DNA of 64,000 bases from Heterodera schachtii (GCA_023374025.1 SIJG01000146.1:1-64000); one strand, 5' to 3'; counted from the stretch's first letter, positions 12,408 through 23,825 are shown. The notes: generated by a model from the sequence alone, not told the origin. Program-made: numbers and translations.

Positions 12408-13766
12408 AAACATCTCCCATCGTATTTTTAATCATTATCCTTAATGATCGTGAAAGGAAGCATTATTTTTAATATTAGAAAAAATTAAATTTTCAAATTT
12501 CTTATTTAATTTCTTCAGCATTAACAAGAAAGTATGTCTTTATAGATACCATTATTTTTTGTTTCATTTTCATTAAAAAAATTTGTTCAATTCTTTTTTC
12601 GTATAAAGCATATAAAATATTGCAGTAAAAATTTTTCATTTGCAGAAATATTTTTTGAAAAGCACAGGCCTCAGGCCTCACAAAAAGTATGTGGGCAGAG
12701 AAAATAATTTTTTGTAATTATTTTAGTTTTTTCATTCCTATTAATCTGCTATTTTTTATGATAATTAAGCCAATTTTAAATAATATTTTATTATCTCATT
12801 ATTATTTCAAATTATTATTTTTAATTTCTTTTATTTATTTTTTAATTATTTAATTATTTAAATTATTATAATTATATTAAAGCGATAGCACTTATTTACA
12901 AATTTTTTTCGTTTTCTTTTAAAAAATTTTATGTTTAAAAATTTTCTTATTCAAAAAACATTATAAAATATTTAATTATTTAAATTATCAAATTTTTCGC
13001 GATTTTTGGTGCTTTTTTTTGTGAGTTATAATTATGATAAAAAATTGTATTTATGCCTTTTTGACGATTGGTGACTTTTTCTAAGTATTAGTTGTTTTAT
13101 ACAATTATCACCAAATATTCTTTAATCAAATATTTTTTCTCTTTAATTACATGAAAATTTTTTAGTTTATTGCATTTTATATATATTTTAATATTTGAAT
13201 ATGTAAATTATAAAATTGAGTTCATAATTATTTAACTTTAAAAAAATGATTTATTTTTTATTTTAGCTATATGTTATTTATTTTTTATTATTTAGATTAT
13301 TTTAAATAAATACATTCTTTTACAATTTTAAATTTTATTATGATTAATAATTTTTAAGTTCATATTTATTATCTTGGCTTAATATTTATATTTCTGAGAA
13401 TATGTATCTTATTATAATAAATTTTCGAATAAATTCATTAAAATTTACTTTTCAAAAATATCGAAAGAAAAATATGAAATTAAATTCTTAATTTATTGTG
13501 AATATCGAAGTTTATTTTTAATTGAAATTCAGAAAACTCAGTTGACTATTTTTTAAATTTGATAATAAACGACTTTATACTAGATATTTTATGGAAGAAT
13601 TTCACATTTTCTTATATATCAACCTATTTTACTTATTATCTTTCATTAAATCATTAAAATCTTAAGCTATTTTTTAATAATTTTTTTTTATCTTTAAAAT
13701 ATTAACATATTTATTCTTTATGTATTAATTAATTTTTATTGTTTTCATATATTAAAAAAATTTAAT

Positions 13767-13883
13767 TCATTTTTTATCAATATAAAAATTTGCATCATAT
13801 TCTTGGACCATAAACTCCTCAAACCAAACTTTGATGAAATCGGTCATCACCGCAATGTTGAAAATATAAATGAAAAAGATTGG
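13767..13883. other. exon-like island in the copy-B-specific block, open on both strands
   Basis: A GC-richer patch inside 13700-14020. The plus frame reads L-D-H-K-L-L-K-P-N-F-D-E-I-G-H-H-R-N-V-E and on to N-I-N-E-K-D-W before TAA. The minus frame in the same codon register reads N-I-A-V-M-T-D-F-I-K-V-W-F-E-E-F-M-V-Q-E before TGA. Both look protein-like, so strand cannot be decided. The plus frame is open back to about 13698. I recognise no family. Confidence 0.2.
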
Positions 13884-14548
13884 TAATTTTAAAATTTGTT
13901 CTTTTTCTTTAAATTAAATTAATTAATCTTTAAGTTAATTTGGTCATTTTGAACTTGCTTATATTTAAATTAAATATTATTTTATTTATTCCTTTTTGCA
14001 TGTTGCGCATCTTGAACTTATTTTTTCTTGTATTCAACCTCTAGGTTTGTGCTATTCAGATTTTAATTTTTTTCGGAAAATAGTCTTTTTATGTTTTATA
14101 TTTAAATTAATAATATGCAAAGCTTGGTTAAAATGTTTGTCAATTTAAAGATAATTAAATAATTATTATTTTTTAATTGATTTTTTTATAACCTTTGTTT
14201 TTTTGTTTTTAAATTTTTAATATAATTTTAATAAATTTACAAAACTCACCTACAAGGACAAAAATATAATATTTATTTATAACCTTATCATTATTATTAA
14301 ACTAAAAATGTTTTACTGTTGAGTTCTTTATTCACATATACTCAAGGTGCAAAAAAAAAAATTTTTTATCTATCTATTTGTTCTATTTTTTAATATTGGC
14401 AATATTTTTGATTGATTTATTTAGTTTTATGACCTGCATTGTTTATTTTAATAAAATTATTAAAATAAATAAAGCATGGTTTTCTTTATTAGTTGAAATT
14501 TTATTTTGGACAATATATTATGTCTCATTTTTTGGTGTAAAATTTAAG

Positions 14549-15179
14549 CGCCGGTCTTCATGTTCCACTCTTTCACAGTTAGCAGTTGTGAAGCTTCTTG
14601 GTCGAATTCTTATGCTCTTAAAACAATTGACTGTAGATACTTTTTTTTTGAATTTTATAATATACTTTTTGCACTTTTAGTATGCTTAGTTAAATTCAAT
14701 TTAATGTATATTTTGAATACTTGATTTTTTAATAAAATTAGGTAAACATATTTGAATAAATTTTATTTAAATAGGTTGTGATGAAATAAAAAAATTTTTT
14801 TTTGTTAAACGTTTTAATTTTTATAAATAATGGTCGAAAATGCGGTATTAACTTAAGCAGGTTCATTCTTTTCTATTCATTGTTCTTATTAATGAATTCA
14901 TTTTTTTTCACTATTTGTTGACAATTCAAATAAATATATTTTTCCATTTTTAAACTTTACTTTTTTGTGTTTACATTTTAAGTTTTTGGTGTAAATTGAC
15001 TAAAAAAAAAACTTTTTTATAATTTTTATTATTTGTTGCTAGTTTCTAAGAAATGTTTATGAAATTAACTCAACCTTTCAGTAGCGGATATCGTTACTGT
15101 CGTTGGTTTTATCTTAAGAAAATATTCAAATTTTATTGCTATAATTTTTATACTCAATTTAATTTTATATCTGGATTAA
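14549..15179 (+). pseudogene. decayed copy B of the three-exon track
   Basis: The islands at 14549-14632, 14825-14860 and 15082-15179 match those of copy A. The first is open with about three substitutions and the third is nearly identical. The second has lost its acceptor (ttag in copy A, ttat here) and carries a nonsense change, TCA to TAA, at 14854-14856. If the track is a gene, this copy cannot make the same product. A 100-codon open stretch at 14378-14680 runs through the first island in another frame, is frameshifted in copy A, and is therefore not favoured. Confidence 0.35.
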
Positions 15180-15461
15180 ATTATTAAGTTAATTTATTAT
15201 TTATTATAATTTCAGATTAAAACAATTATTAAAACTATTTTTATTATAGTTTTATAAAACAAAATTTCAAATGACAATTAACACAATGCAAAAAATATAT
15301 ATTAAAATTATAAAAAAAATATTAATTATTAAATGTTTTAACAATTATTACTATTGAGCATTTAGAGTGTTATTAACAAGCAAATAAAAAAATTATTATA
15401 AACTGAAGTTCAGCAGTAAGGAATTAAATTATTTATTAAAATAAATGAAAATATAAAATAT

Positions 15462-15511
15462 GGATTCCCCATGTCTAAACAACAAATTCCATTCGAAGGC
15501 ACGAATGTGCG
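15462..15511 (+). other. 50-nt coding-like filler at a local duplication
   Basis: Copy A reads continuously here. Copy B has the local sequence ggaattaaattatttatt twice, with about 50 unrelated GC-richer bases between. The filler is open on both strands: plus reads G-F-P-M-S-K-Q-Q-I-P-F-E-G-T-N-V-R, minus reads R-T-F-V-P-S-N-G-I-C-C-L-D-M-G-N. It resembles captured coding sequence at a repaired break. Confidence 0.5.
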
Positions 15512-16924
15512 AGGAATTAAATTATTTATTAAATGAAAATATAAAATATTAACTAAGTTATATAAACAAAAAAGCTGTGTAATTTAGAAAAAAAACTAGT
15601 TCACATGAGAAGAGGGCATTCAATTTATTTAAACGTAAAATAAAGAACAAAAATCAACATAACTTCATGAAAACTTTGGTTTAAAGATAAATAATATATA
15701 ATTAATACAAAATTAAATTCATAAAAAATGCAACGTATTCTAAATTTAATATTGATGCATAATGATGAATAGTAAGAATAAAATGTAACACATAAAAATG
15801 ATAATTTTTTCAAAGTTTTATTGAGAAACGCTAAAAAAACTTAAAAAAAACTATACATTGTGTTTAATTTTCCAAATTTTTACTAAGATTTTTAACTTTT
15901 AAATATAATGTAAAATAAAAAAACATTTAAACAAAATCAAAAATTGATACAAATCGATTAACAAATTCGTCGGTTGAACAATTACTCAACATGAGGTTAA
16001 AATATACAAAAAATAAATGACAAAAAAATAAGAATATTGTGTAACATGTTACTAATTACAATAATGTAAGTTTATAAAAGTAAAATTTAAAAAAATTTAA
16101 TATCAAAACCTCAATTCATAAATCATCAAATAACATTATAAATTTTAACACTATGAATTTGTTTAATGTATATAAATGAACAAATATAAAAAATTAATAT
16201 TTGATCAGTATATAAAAAATTGAAGATATGTTTTTTATAATTTAAAAGAACACAAAATATTTGAGAGTATAAAAAATTCCTTTAAAAAGTTAATTCTAAC
16301 AATGTTAATTGTTTAAATCATATAATTAATTTAAAAATTTTTGAAGCAAATTACAATAGCAAAACTTGTTGAGAAAGCTTGATTAATAAACCTTTCTTAT
16401 TATAAATAATAGCTACGACGAAAATTATTGCAGAAATTAAAAAAAATTCACTACATAAGCTAAATAATTAAATTGATTTTTATTTGCAGCTGTTGCTTTA
16501 TTATATTAAATTAATTCTTATAATTATTAATAGTTTTCTATTTTGACTCATCAATTTTATTTATTCATTTTTTTCATTATTTCTATTTATTTTATTTTGT
16601 GATTTTTATCAGGTATTTTACGTTCGCATTAAGAATAAGTAGAATTATTTTTATTTATAACATTTGAAAAATTATTTGCATAATGAAATTGTTTTTTTAT
16701 TTTTTTTATTAAATTATTTTGTCACTATCACCAATATTTATTAATTACTTTAAATTACTTGTGGATAGTATTTTTAATGGATTTGCTAGAAAAATTATTT
16801 TTGATAATTTATTATAGTAATTTATTTATTTGTTTTTAAAATTTTAATTTAGATCATTAGTAGGTAATACAGTTTTGTTTAATTGTTTGAATTTGTAATA
16901 ATTACAAATATTTTCTCTTGACAG

Positions 16925-16999
16925 TTGGTCGAAGCCTTTTGTGAGCTCTCCGTTTCTTCTTTTTCAGCTTACGGCTTTAAAGTATTTATTTATGTTTAA
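16925..16999 (+). CDS. candidate terminal exon in copy-B-specific block
   Basis: A strong acceptor (attttctcttgacag) is followed by 24 open codons, L-V-E-A-F-C-E-L-S-V-S-S-F-S-A-Y-G-F-K-V and F-I-Y-V, then TAA. The minus strand has stops here, favouring the plus strand. It lies in the ~426-bp block (16758-17183) absent from copy A. A second acceptor-like CAG (tttcttctttttcag) lies within it. The family is not recognised and no matching donor exon is identified. Confidence 0.3.
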   Translation: MVEAFCELSVSSFSAYGFKVFIYV

Positions 17000-17757
17000 T
17001 TATTAATATAAAAAGATAATAAATTGTTGGGTTTATTCGTGAATTTCTAGAGTATAATTCTCTTTAATTAAAAGTGTGATTCCTATCAAAAGTTTTTTAT
17101 TTTTGCCAGTTTGATAATGTTTGCCAATAAATTGCGGTTTTATTCCAATTTTATTTAGTTTTTTTTTTCAAATGTGTGAATGAATTACGAATCTTTTATT
17201 TTAATCAATAACAAACATTCATATAGGGATAACTTTATACTCTGCTGAGGAAATTCATATAATTCAAATACACAATTTTAAAATTTTCAAGATGGTGGCA
17301 CGGTCTCAGAGAAATTAAATTTAAAAATGATAAATTTGAGAAAATATGTTTCTTACTCTCTAAAAACATACAGTAAAATCTAATATTTCATCATTCCGAA
17401 TATGAAAATAAATTTGGCTTATAATAATAGAAATACATATAAAACAGAGTATTTTATATTTCTAACATTTAATAATCAGATTCTTAAAATGCATAAACCA
17501 ATTAATTAAGCAAAACTTGCAAAATTAGTCATAACATAAATTAAAACTAGCCGTCTTAAACCAAGTAAAAAGTTATTGAATTATCTTTTAATTTATGATG
17601 AATTTAATTATTTAATATCAATTTCAAAGAAACACTTGTTCAAAAGCAAGGTAAATTTTTTTAATTATTACTTCAAGAAATTTCACAGCGATTTGAAAAC
17701 TCTGATGACCGCGAGATTGTAATTTATTCTTCAAAAACTTTCAATAATAAAATAATT

Positions 17758-19040
17758 ATATCACAAAAATTAATTTAGCGATATGTTTACAAGTGTCACA
17801 AAAAACAGGCAAACTGAACAAATTAAAAACTAACAAGATGATTATCTAAATGAATTTTGAGTATTGATAAACTATATGGGTACGGTAATTTTTACTTGGA
17901 GCAGTACTAAAGTATAGGTGCAGTAAAAATATTTTAATCCGACAATAAAAAATTGATAATTTTACGAGTTAAAAAATAACTTATTATTATGGTTCACTTT
18001 GTTACAGCTTTTGGCCATAGAAGCCATTTTTGACTGGTAAAAGCAAATTAATTTAAAGATAATTATTTAACATTTATTTAAAAACATTTGTTGGAATAAA
18101 CTTCACAAATTATAAGAATAATCATTGCGACAATTATAATTATTGATTTTTGAACAAAATTCAATATTAAATCACTAATAAATGGAATGTGAAAATGTTA
18201 AAAAAACAATTTAATTTTGTAATTTAATCAATAAAATGATCGATGACGCTTTTCTTTTTTATTTCAAAACTTTTAGAGACTATGAAAAAGTTCAAAAGAG
18301 TTATGAATAGAAAGTTTTAGCAAGGAACTCCGAAAAATAAAAATTCGATTGGGTTATTTCCTGTAATATTTGCTAAAATTCCTAATTAACCCCAAATATG
18401 TTCAAATTAATTTTTAATAAATCAACAATAATGAGAAATTATTTAAAAATTATCATGTATTTCATTGTATTGTAATTTTCTTTAATTATGCTACAATTAT
18501 CGTAAAGGTTTTGTTTTTTTTTATTTGATAATTTATTTAATTTACAATAAACATACAAACTAAAACGATTATAAAACCCTCAATTTTTTAATAATTCATC
18601 TCTCGAAATGAGAACACATGAGGTGAAGATAAGTGTTAAAACTGCAAACATACTGAGGTTACATACCGTTAATTAAGTAATACTACTCATTTTTGCATTA
18701 TTTTATTTTTTACATTTTAATTTAAGTTTTTTTTAATATAATTTTTATTATTATCTTTAAATTTTTTGTTGATCTTTTGTTGCATTTTTATTTGCTCTTA
18801 AAATTAAATTTTTAAGTTAGCTGAAGTGCAATAGAAATTATTATTGTTTTTTTCAGTGATTAATATTTGATTGTCTTTTTTATAAAGCTCATTTCAAAAA
18901 TTTATTTTATAAATATTAATTTTTAAACAGTGTCTTAAACATATTCTATAAATATTTAAAATATATGTTGAAATTTTATACTATAAATTATTTATTATTA
19001 TGCATTTTTGGAAAACGATACTCCAACTCTCATTATTATT
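17758..19040. other. AT-rich DNA, nothing firm
   Basis: Mostly low-complexity AT-rich sequence. A weak open stretch at about 18608-18675 reads M-R-T-H-E-V-K-I-S-V-K-T-A-N-I-L-R-L-H-T before a stop, without splice signals. Confidence 0.5.
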
Positions 19041-19044
19041 TATG

Positions 19045-19420
19045 ATTTTTGCAGCGAGGCCATTCAGTTGGACAATTGACGGTGATTTTGACTGTTGCGG
19101 TGGCGCTAAATGGTAAAAATTTTCTCATCCGTGAACAGCACTTGCTGCAGTTGGCCAGCCGCGGACCGCCGTTTCATGACTCGGCATTTTTGAAGTCGTT
19201 GAGTCTTCATACGGTCGTTGAGAAAATGGCCCTTACTTAGTTTGTAACTGCGAAGTCTCAACTTCTGTTTGACGATTCTTCGGGCGCTTCTTTCGCTAAT
19301 CTCGATCTCTGATGCCATTTTGCGCATCGATTGCTTGGGATTACGGCGAATTCGTTCTCGGACCCGGTGGACATTCTTTGGTGTTACTGCTGTTGCAGGA
19401 CGACCACTCCGAGGAGGGTC
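19045..19420 (-). pseudogene. Tc1/mariner transposase fragment, N-terminal half
   Basis: The minus frame gives a Tc1/mariner-type transposase segment. It begins P-P-R-S-G-R-P (the Gly-Arg-Pro linker motif typical of these DNA-binding domains). It continues with V-R-E-R-I-R-R-N-P-K-Q-S-M-R-K-M-A (second helix-turn-helix) and reaches L-F-T-D-E-K-I-F-T-I, which holds the first catalytic Asp of the DDE triad. It then meets TAG at once. The next residues (R-H-R-N-S-Q-N-H-R-Q-L-S-N) still fit the family before a TGA, so the frame decayed by point mutation. The first helix-turn-helix, the second and third catalytic acidic residues and the terminal inverted repeats are missing. Function in intact relatives: cut-and-paste DNA transposition into TA sites. 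This copy is inactive. Confidence 0.9.
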
Positions 19421-19512
19421 CTTATGGATTAGTAATTCAATATTTAAAGATTTTACAAAATAATTATAAATTTTGATAAAAAACAAAAAACACTTGTAAT
19501 TGCATTCAATTC

Positions 19513-19941
19513 CAAGGGCGTAGCCAGGACCTTCGTTTCGGGGGGGGGGCCCAAGTCAAAAAGTCGATTCTTAGGGGTGTATTTTTCTTTTTCAGGACAA
19601 TTTTTAGTGGTGTATTTTTCGTTTTTCAGTCGATATTTAGGGGTGTATTTTTCGTTTTTTGAAATCCCGAATTATGGGGTGTATTTTACAAAATTTTCGC
19701 CGTTTTTCGCCAAAAAATTACTATTTTTTGCCATTTTGGTCCCCATTTTTCAAAAATATGGTAAAATGGGGGTCCGGCGGTGCCGGTAGGCGCCGCCGGG
19801 AAAATTTTTGGGTATTTTAATGCATTTTTGTTAAGAAAATTGCTTAAAATTTCAAGAAAATTTACTGAAAATTTTTCCTTTTTTGGGTTTTGGGGGGGGC
19901 CCGGGCCCCCTGGCCCCCCCCCCCCCCTAGCTACGCCCTTG
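19513..19941. mobile_element. hAT-like MITE, 429 bp, perfect 8-bp target duplication
   Basis: The left end is CAAGGGCGTAGCCAGG; the right end, reverse complemented, is CAAGGGCGTAGCTAGG. The termini are flanked on both sides by the identical octamer TTCAATTC (19505-19512 and 19942-19949). Eight-base target duplications are the hallmark of hAT-superfamily transposition. Inside are G and C runs near both ends, several 'ggggtgtatttttc' units on the left (19570-19690) and one GC stem-loop (19776-19797). No transposase is encoded, so it must have been mobilised in trans. Open frames rich in Gly and Pro across it are by-products of the G/C runs. Confidence 0.85.
19776..19797. repeat. GC stem-loop copy 1
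   Basis: Arms GGCGGTGCC and GGCGCCGCC around GGTA. Nine-base arms pair with one G-T type mismatch. It sits inside the hAT-like MITE at 19513-19941. Confidence 0.85.
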
Positions 19942-19974
19942 TTCAATTCAATTGGAGAACAGAAACTTAGCAAT

Positions 19975-20330
19975 AGAGACCGGACAAGATGGTCGGTCGA
20001 ACGGTTTCTGTTAAAACTGAAAAACTGAAAAAACCGAAATCGAAAAAAACGAAGAAAATTTTTCGGTTTATTTCGATTTTTCGGTTTTTTAATTTTTTTC
20101 CCAAAAAGCAATAAACTATTTCTATTAATAGAAACGAGGGTCGGCGGTGCCGATAGGCGCCGCCGGGGGAAAATTTTAATAATTTTTAATGAATTTTGTT
20201 AAAAAATGGCCTACTGATTTTTCATAAAAGTCGATCGATTTTTGTTTTTTTTTGATTATTTTGGTCGAACGATTTCGGTTAAAAACCAAAAAAACCGAAA
20301 TTAAAAAAAGGTTTATCAGCAACAAAGAAT
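19975..20330. repeat. composite repeat with 'gaacggtttcggtt' units and GC stem-loop
   Basis: Outer parts are built of ggtcgaacggtttctgtta and aaaaaccgaaatcgaaaa variants (19990-20090 and 20265-20310) around a GC stem-loop (20143-20164). It resembles the hAT-like MITEs in having satellite-like arms around a hairpin core. I found no convincing termini or target duplication. Confidence 0.6.
20143..20164. repeat. GC stem-loop copy 2
   Basis: Arms GGCGGTGCC and GGCGCCGCC around GATA, identical to the family consensus in this orientation. The flank gggaaaatttt is shared with other copies. Confidence 0.9.
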
Positions 20331-20404
20331 AAAAAGGGATTTGTATTTTTTATAAACATAAATTTATTCTAATATAGTATTTATTTCTCAAAGATCAAAA
20401 GGCA

Positions 20405-20475
20405 AAGGATTTACGAAACGCCAATTCCACCAGCACGACCCACAAGTTCTGAGTCGTTTCGCCGCAATTTTTATA
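20405..20475. other. exon-like island, strand ambiguous
   Basis: A GC-rich patch open in several frames. Minus reads L-R-R-N-D-S-E-L-V-G-R-A-G-G-I-G-V-S before TAA; plus reads R-I-Y-E-T-P-I-P-P-A-R-P-T-S-S-E-S-F-R-R. On the minus strand an AG (acgactcag) and a GTAAAT donor bracket a possible 34-nt exon. I do not recognise it. Confidence 0.2.
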
Positions 20476-20757
20476 TCATCATTGTATTTATTCTTTAAAA
20501 TCTAATTTTATAGTAAATGAACTAATAATAAAAATTAAAATAAATTTGAATAAATAAACCTTATCCATCCTCCAAATTAACCATAAATTTAATTACTAAA
20601 AACAGAATTATCCATCGAATACTCCGCTACGAAATATACCCAAAATATTATAAGGGTAATTAATTACATTAGAACAAATAAAATTATCAATTCTATATAA
20701 TACCAGAAACAGAATAACTAAATAAAAATAAACAAAAAAATAATTATATAATGAATT

Positions 20758-20826
20758 AGCACCGGTGAGATTCTAGCACCTGCCGTGGCTGTGGGTGCAT
20801 TCGAAGTAAAAGCCATGGGAAACATG
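20758..20826 (+). CDS. candidate internal exon
   Basis: A 69-nt GC-rich island after aatgaattag and before the donor GTAAAT. With one leading base it reads T-G-E-I-L-A-P-A-V-A-V-G-A-F-E-V-K-A-M-G and N-M, ending exactly at the donor. The minus strand is also open (M-F-P-M-A-F-T-S-N-A-P-T-A-T-A-G-A-R-I-S), so strand rests on the donor. The acceptor lacks a pyrimidine tract. Product not recognised. Confidence 0.3.
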
Positions 20827-20829
20827 GTA

Positions 20830-22255
20830 AATCAACATTTAAATAAGTTATAATTCGACTAAAACGAAATGATTATCTGCAATTTATTTATAAAAACATA
20901 TTTTCAAAGAAAACAAACAAAACGATCAGTTCTATAGAAAGATATAAATAAATGCTTACAACTAATTAAAAAATATGATAACCAAAAAAAATAAACAAAA
21001 AGAATTTTATAGAAATTGACATATCAAGTAAATAGTAACTATCATAACAAATGATAATACAAATAAAAAAATAAGAGATGTACTTACATAAAATTAAATA
21101 AGCCATGTGGATGGAGCTGAATAAAAAATATCATAATTTAAAAATTTTTACGGAAACAAATAAATGAATAAAATTTATTATTAAAATTTCTCTGAAATTT
21201 GTATTAATTTATAATTTTGTTCCAACGTTCAAAAGAAGAAAGTTCTCACTGTCATCCTTTTTGAATAAATGAGCTAAATAAAATAAAATGAAAACTTTTT
21301 CATCTAAGATGTAAGAATAATAAGAAATTAAAATTTAGTTTCATAATACTAAATCAAATTAATTATTATTATTATTTAATTAAATCATAAAAATAAGATT
21401 TTAAACAAATGAAAATAAAATGTGAAATTGATTAGAAGATGAAATTTTGCTTTTGTTTCAATTGAATAATGATTTACTAATGAATGATTAAAGGAGGATT
21501 TTTGAAATAATATATTTTAATAAATAATTAATGAGAAAAATAAAAATTCATTAAAAATTTAAAAAAACATTAATTTTGAGCTTTCATTAAAATGTCCGTG
21601 TCATTTGAGCAATATTCTTCTAATTTTTCTCATGAATTAAGTGACATTTTCTACAGTGTTTTTGATCTAAAATTTTTGGTTATTATAAATAACCTCCAAA
21701 CTATGTTTTTCCTCAATTTGATAAGAATTAAGTCAGCTTTTATTTATGCTAGAAAAATTATAATTATTTTATATTTATTGAAAATAAATAATATTTTCTG
21801 TTGTGTTGCTTCTAAATTTACATTCTCATGCTTAATTCAGTGTAATAGGCGACGAGTTTTCTTTCATAATTTTTAAGCAAATAATTTCATCCGTGGTAAT
21901 AAACAAAATATTGGTGAAAAAAATCTTTTCATTTGCCAAAATTTATATATCTTTTTAAAAATTGTTCGATAATGCCCAAACACTCTTCTGAAATTAAAAA
22001 TTACAAATTAACTAAAAATGAGTAAAAATAAATAAATAAGCAATTTATGAACAATTCGAAAAAAAAAATCAAAATTATTCACACTTGCAAATTTAAACAA
22101 ATTAAAAATTTAATTCTTCTATTGTACGAATTGTCCAGTAGAATTGCCATGTATTTTTGTTTTTTTTTAATTATGTTTCTCAATACTGATTTGGCTTAAT
22201 TTTGTTGCTTTCTGAATAAAATATTACGATTTTACACCAATAGAGTTGAAAGTTA
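20830..22255. other. AT-rich DNA, nothing recognised
   Basis: Low-complexity AT-rich sequence. A 94-codon frame at 21592-21876 is dominated by F, I, L, N and S with no domain or splice context, and I do not accept it as a gene. Confidence 0.5.
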
Positions 22256-22262
22256 ATTTTTT

Positions 22263-22400
22263 ATACGTCGAAAAATCCACTGATAAATAGTCCTCTCCTA
22301 AATTTCAATTTTTCTGTCGAAATGTCCTTAGTCCTTTTGTGTAAATGTCCTCTGTGGAAAAAACCATTGTCGAAAAGTCCGGCGCCCAAAATACGTAAAA
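22263..22400 (+). repeat. 'gtcgaaatgtcc' degenerate tandem repeat
   Basis: Diverged units gtcgaaaaatccactg, gtcgaaatgtccttagtcc, gtaaatgtcctctgtgg and gtcgaaaagtccggcgccc follow one another. This is short-unit satellite style similar to the arms of the composite elements elsewhere in the window, but without the GC stem-loop. Confidence 0.65.
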
Positions 22401-23291
22401 AATGATGAATATTTCAGAAGTATGTACAAAAAACCATTAATATACCAAATATGTAAATAAATTTTTAAAATGGTTATTTTTCATTAATTTAATAATTTTA
22501 TTTTACTCTTTTCAATTCATTTTTATACTTTTGTTTTAACAAATTAAATTGTTGTCATTTCTTTTTAATAGAAAATTTAAAACAATAAATCAAAAACTAA
22601 GAAAACTAAAACATTTTAAATTTGCATTGCAAGTTCAATAAAACCTTATAACTTTAGATCTCAAGTCGTTTTTGCATTATGAATACCCGAATAATATAGT
22701 GTAAAATCAAAAATCATAAACTATTACTTTAAAAAAATTTTTTTTTAAATATGTATAAAAAGGTTAAGCGATTGAATCAATTTGATCACCAGCCCAAGTT
22801 ACAAGGAACAAAATTACATTATCGAATAAAAATGAAATTTAATAAATTAATTGTTTCGTGGCCGTATACGATAATACAAAAAAATAAATAAGATTATGAA
22901 GAATTTAAAATCTGAGAAACCAAAACTGAAATATGTATTTAGATATAAGAAAATTATAATAAGGAATTAAATAATTAAGCAATCATTATTATCAAATTTT
23001 TAGTGTCTCAATTCTTTATGGAAATAAAAATAATAATACTCCGAAGTAGAAAAAACAAAGAAAAGTGAAATATTTATAACTGATAATAAATCAGAGGTTA
23101 ATTGATGAATTAATATTAAAAACTAGAGAAAAACATGACTTTTTAGTAAATAAATTAATTAGTGATTGGTTTAAATTATGTATATAAGAGACAACTTTTT
23201 GATGTCATATTATCCAACAATAATAGAATGCCTACAACAGAATTAAAATTTGCAAGCAAATTTTCTTAATATGGTGAATGACGATTTAGCT
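22401..23291. other. AT-rich DNA with weak open stretches
   Basis: A 46-codon frame at 22751-22891 (starts M-Y-K-K-V-K-R-L-N-Q-F-D-H-Q-P-K) has no recognisable domain, and frames of this size are expected by chance. The last 40 bases before the MITE at 23300 and the 70 after it form a GC-richer open stretch that may be the target exon. Confidence 0.3.
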
Positions 23292-23309
23292 ATGCAGAAC
23301 AGTGATGCC

Positions 23310-23445
23310 AACCCGAACCCGAAACCCGAGACCCGAAACCCGAAACCCGAGGTTTTTCTCGACCCGAAACCCGAAACCCGAACCCGAAATTTTTCGAGTG
23401 CCCGACCCGAAACCCGAACCCGAAATTTTTCTCAACCCGCGGCAT
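23310..23445 (+). repeat. cccgaaa satellite arm, left
   Basis: Tandem cccgaaacccgaa units broken by aatttttcgagtg and ggtttttctcga linkers. It ends with ctcaacccgcggca, the same string that forms the right end of the element. Confidence 0.9.
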
Positions 23446-23567
23446 AGGCAAAAAATATGCACCGGTAAGAATGGGGATCTGGGTGAGAAAAGAGAAGGAA
23501 ATTGTTGGAGAAGGAGATTTTTGAGAAAAAATAATTCATTTATTTCATTTACAGCATGTGTTCAAAT

Positions 23568-23639
23568 TCAAATGTGGTGTAATGGCTATACCTTTTGCCT
23601 TTCTTTATTTTTCGCTCGGGTTCAATTCCCCACTGGTAT
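23568..23639 (+). other. tRNA-like pol III promoter remnant (SINE-like)
   Basis: GGTTCAATTCC at 23619-23629 matches the pol III B-box consensus exactly, and TGGTGTAATGG at 23575-23585 matches a tRNA A box, with normal spacing. The T arm pairs at four of five positions, but the 7-bp acceptor stem does not form, so this is not a working tRNA. A T run follows a few bases later (23646-23651). It is best read as a tRNA-derived SINE head or tRNA pseudogene nested in the MITE. Confidence 0.5.
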
Positions 23640-23825
23640 AGAATATTTTTTACATTTTCTTTACATTATTTCAATTGAAATTAAATTAATAAAAAATATT
23701 TAAACTTAAAAATTATTATTTTTTATTTTTTTAAACAGCCTAAAACCGCAAATTTAACCAAAACTTTGATCTTTTTTTGACACATTCTGTAAACAAATCG
23801 TATTATAAACTACAAAATTTTTCCC

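Larger units (their letters stand above)
12408..17757 (+). repeat. ~5-kb tandem segmental duplication, copy B
   Basis: Collinear with 6045-10969 and about 400 bases longer overall. Extra material: about 320 bases at 13700-14020, a ~50-base filler at 15462-15511, and about 426 bases at 16758-17183. Two of these extra blocks contain GC-richer exon-like islands, so part of the difference may be deletion in copy A rather than insertion here. The candidate gene track in this copy is broken (see the pseudogene entry). Confidence 0.9.

Noticed and set aside
14378..14680. 100-codon membrane-protein-like frame
   Set aside because: Frameshifted in the other copy of the duplication, and built mostly of AT-rich F/I/L/K codons. 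Only its GC-richer part is conserved, and that part fits better as an exon in another frame.
19577..20111. Gly/Pro-rich frames on both strands, 70-141 codons
   Set aside because: They cross a MITE with long G and C runs and its flank. No domain and no start or splice context.
21592..21876. 94-codon frame starting M-S-V-S-F-E-Q-Y-S
   Set aside because: Composition is what AT-rich DNA gives by chance; no domain, splice context or conserved partner.
23568..23639. Functional tRNA gene
   Set aside because: A and B boxes are good, but the acceptor stem does not pair and the anticodon arm is poor.
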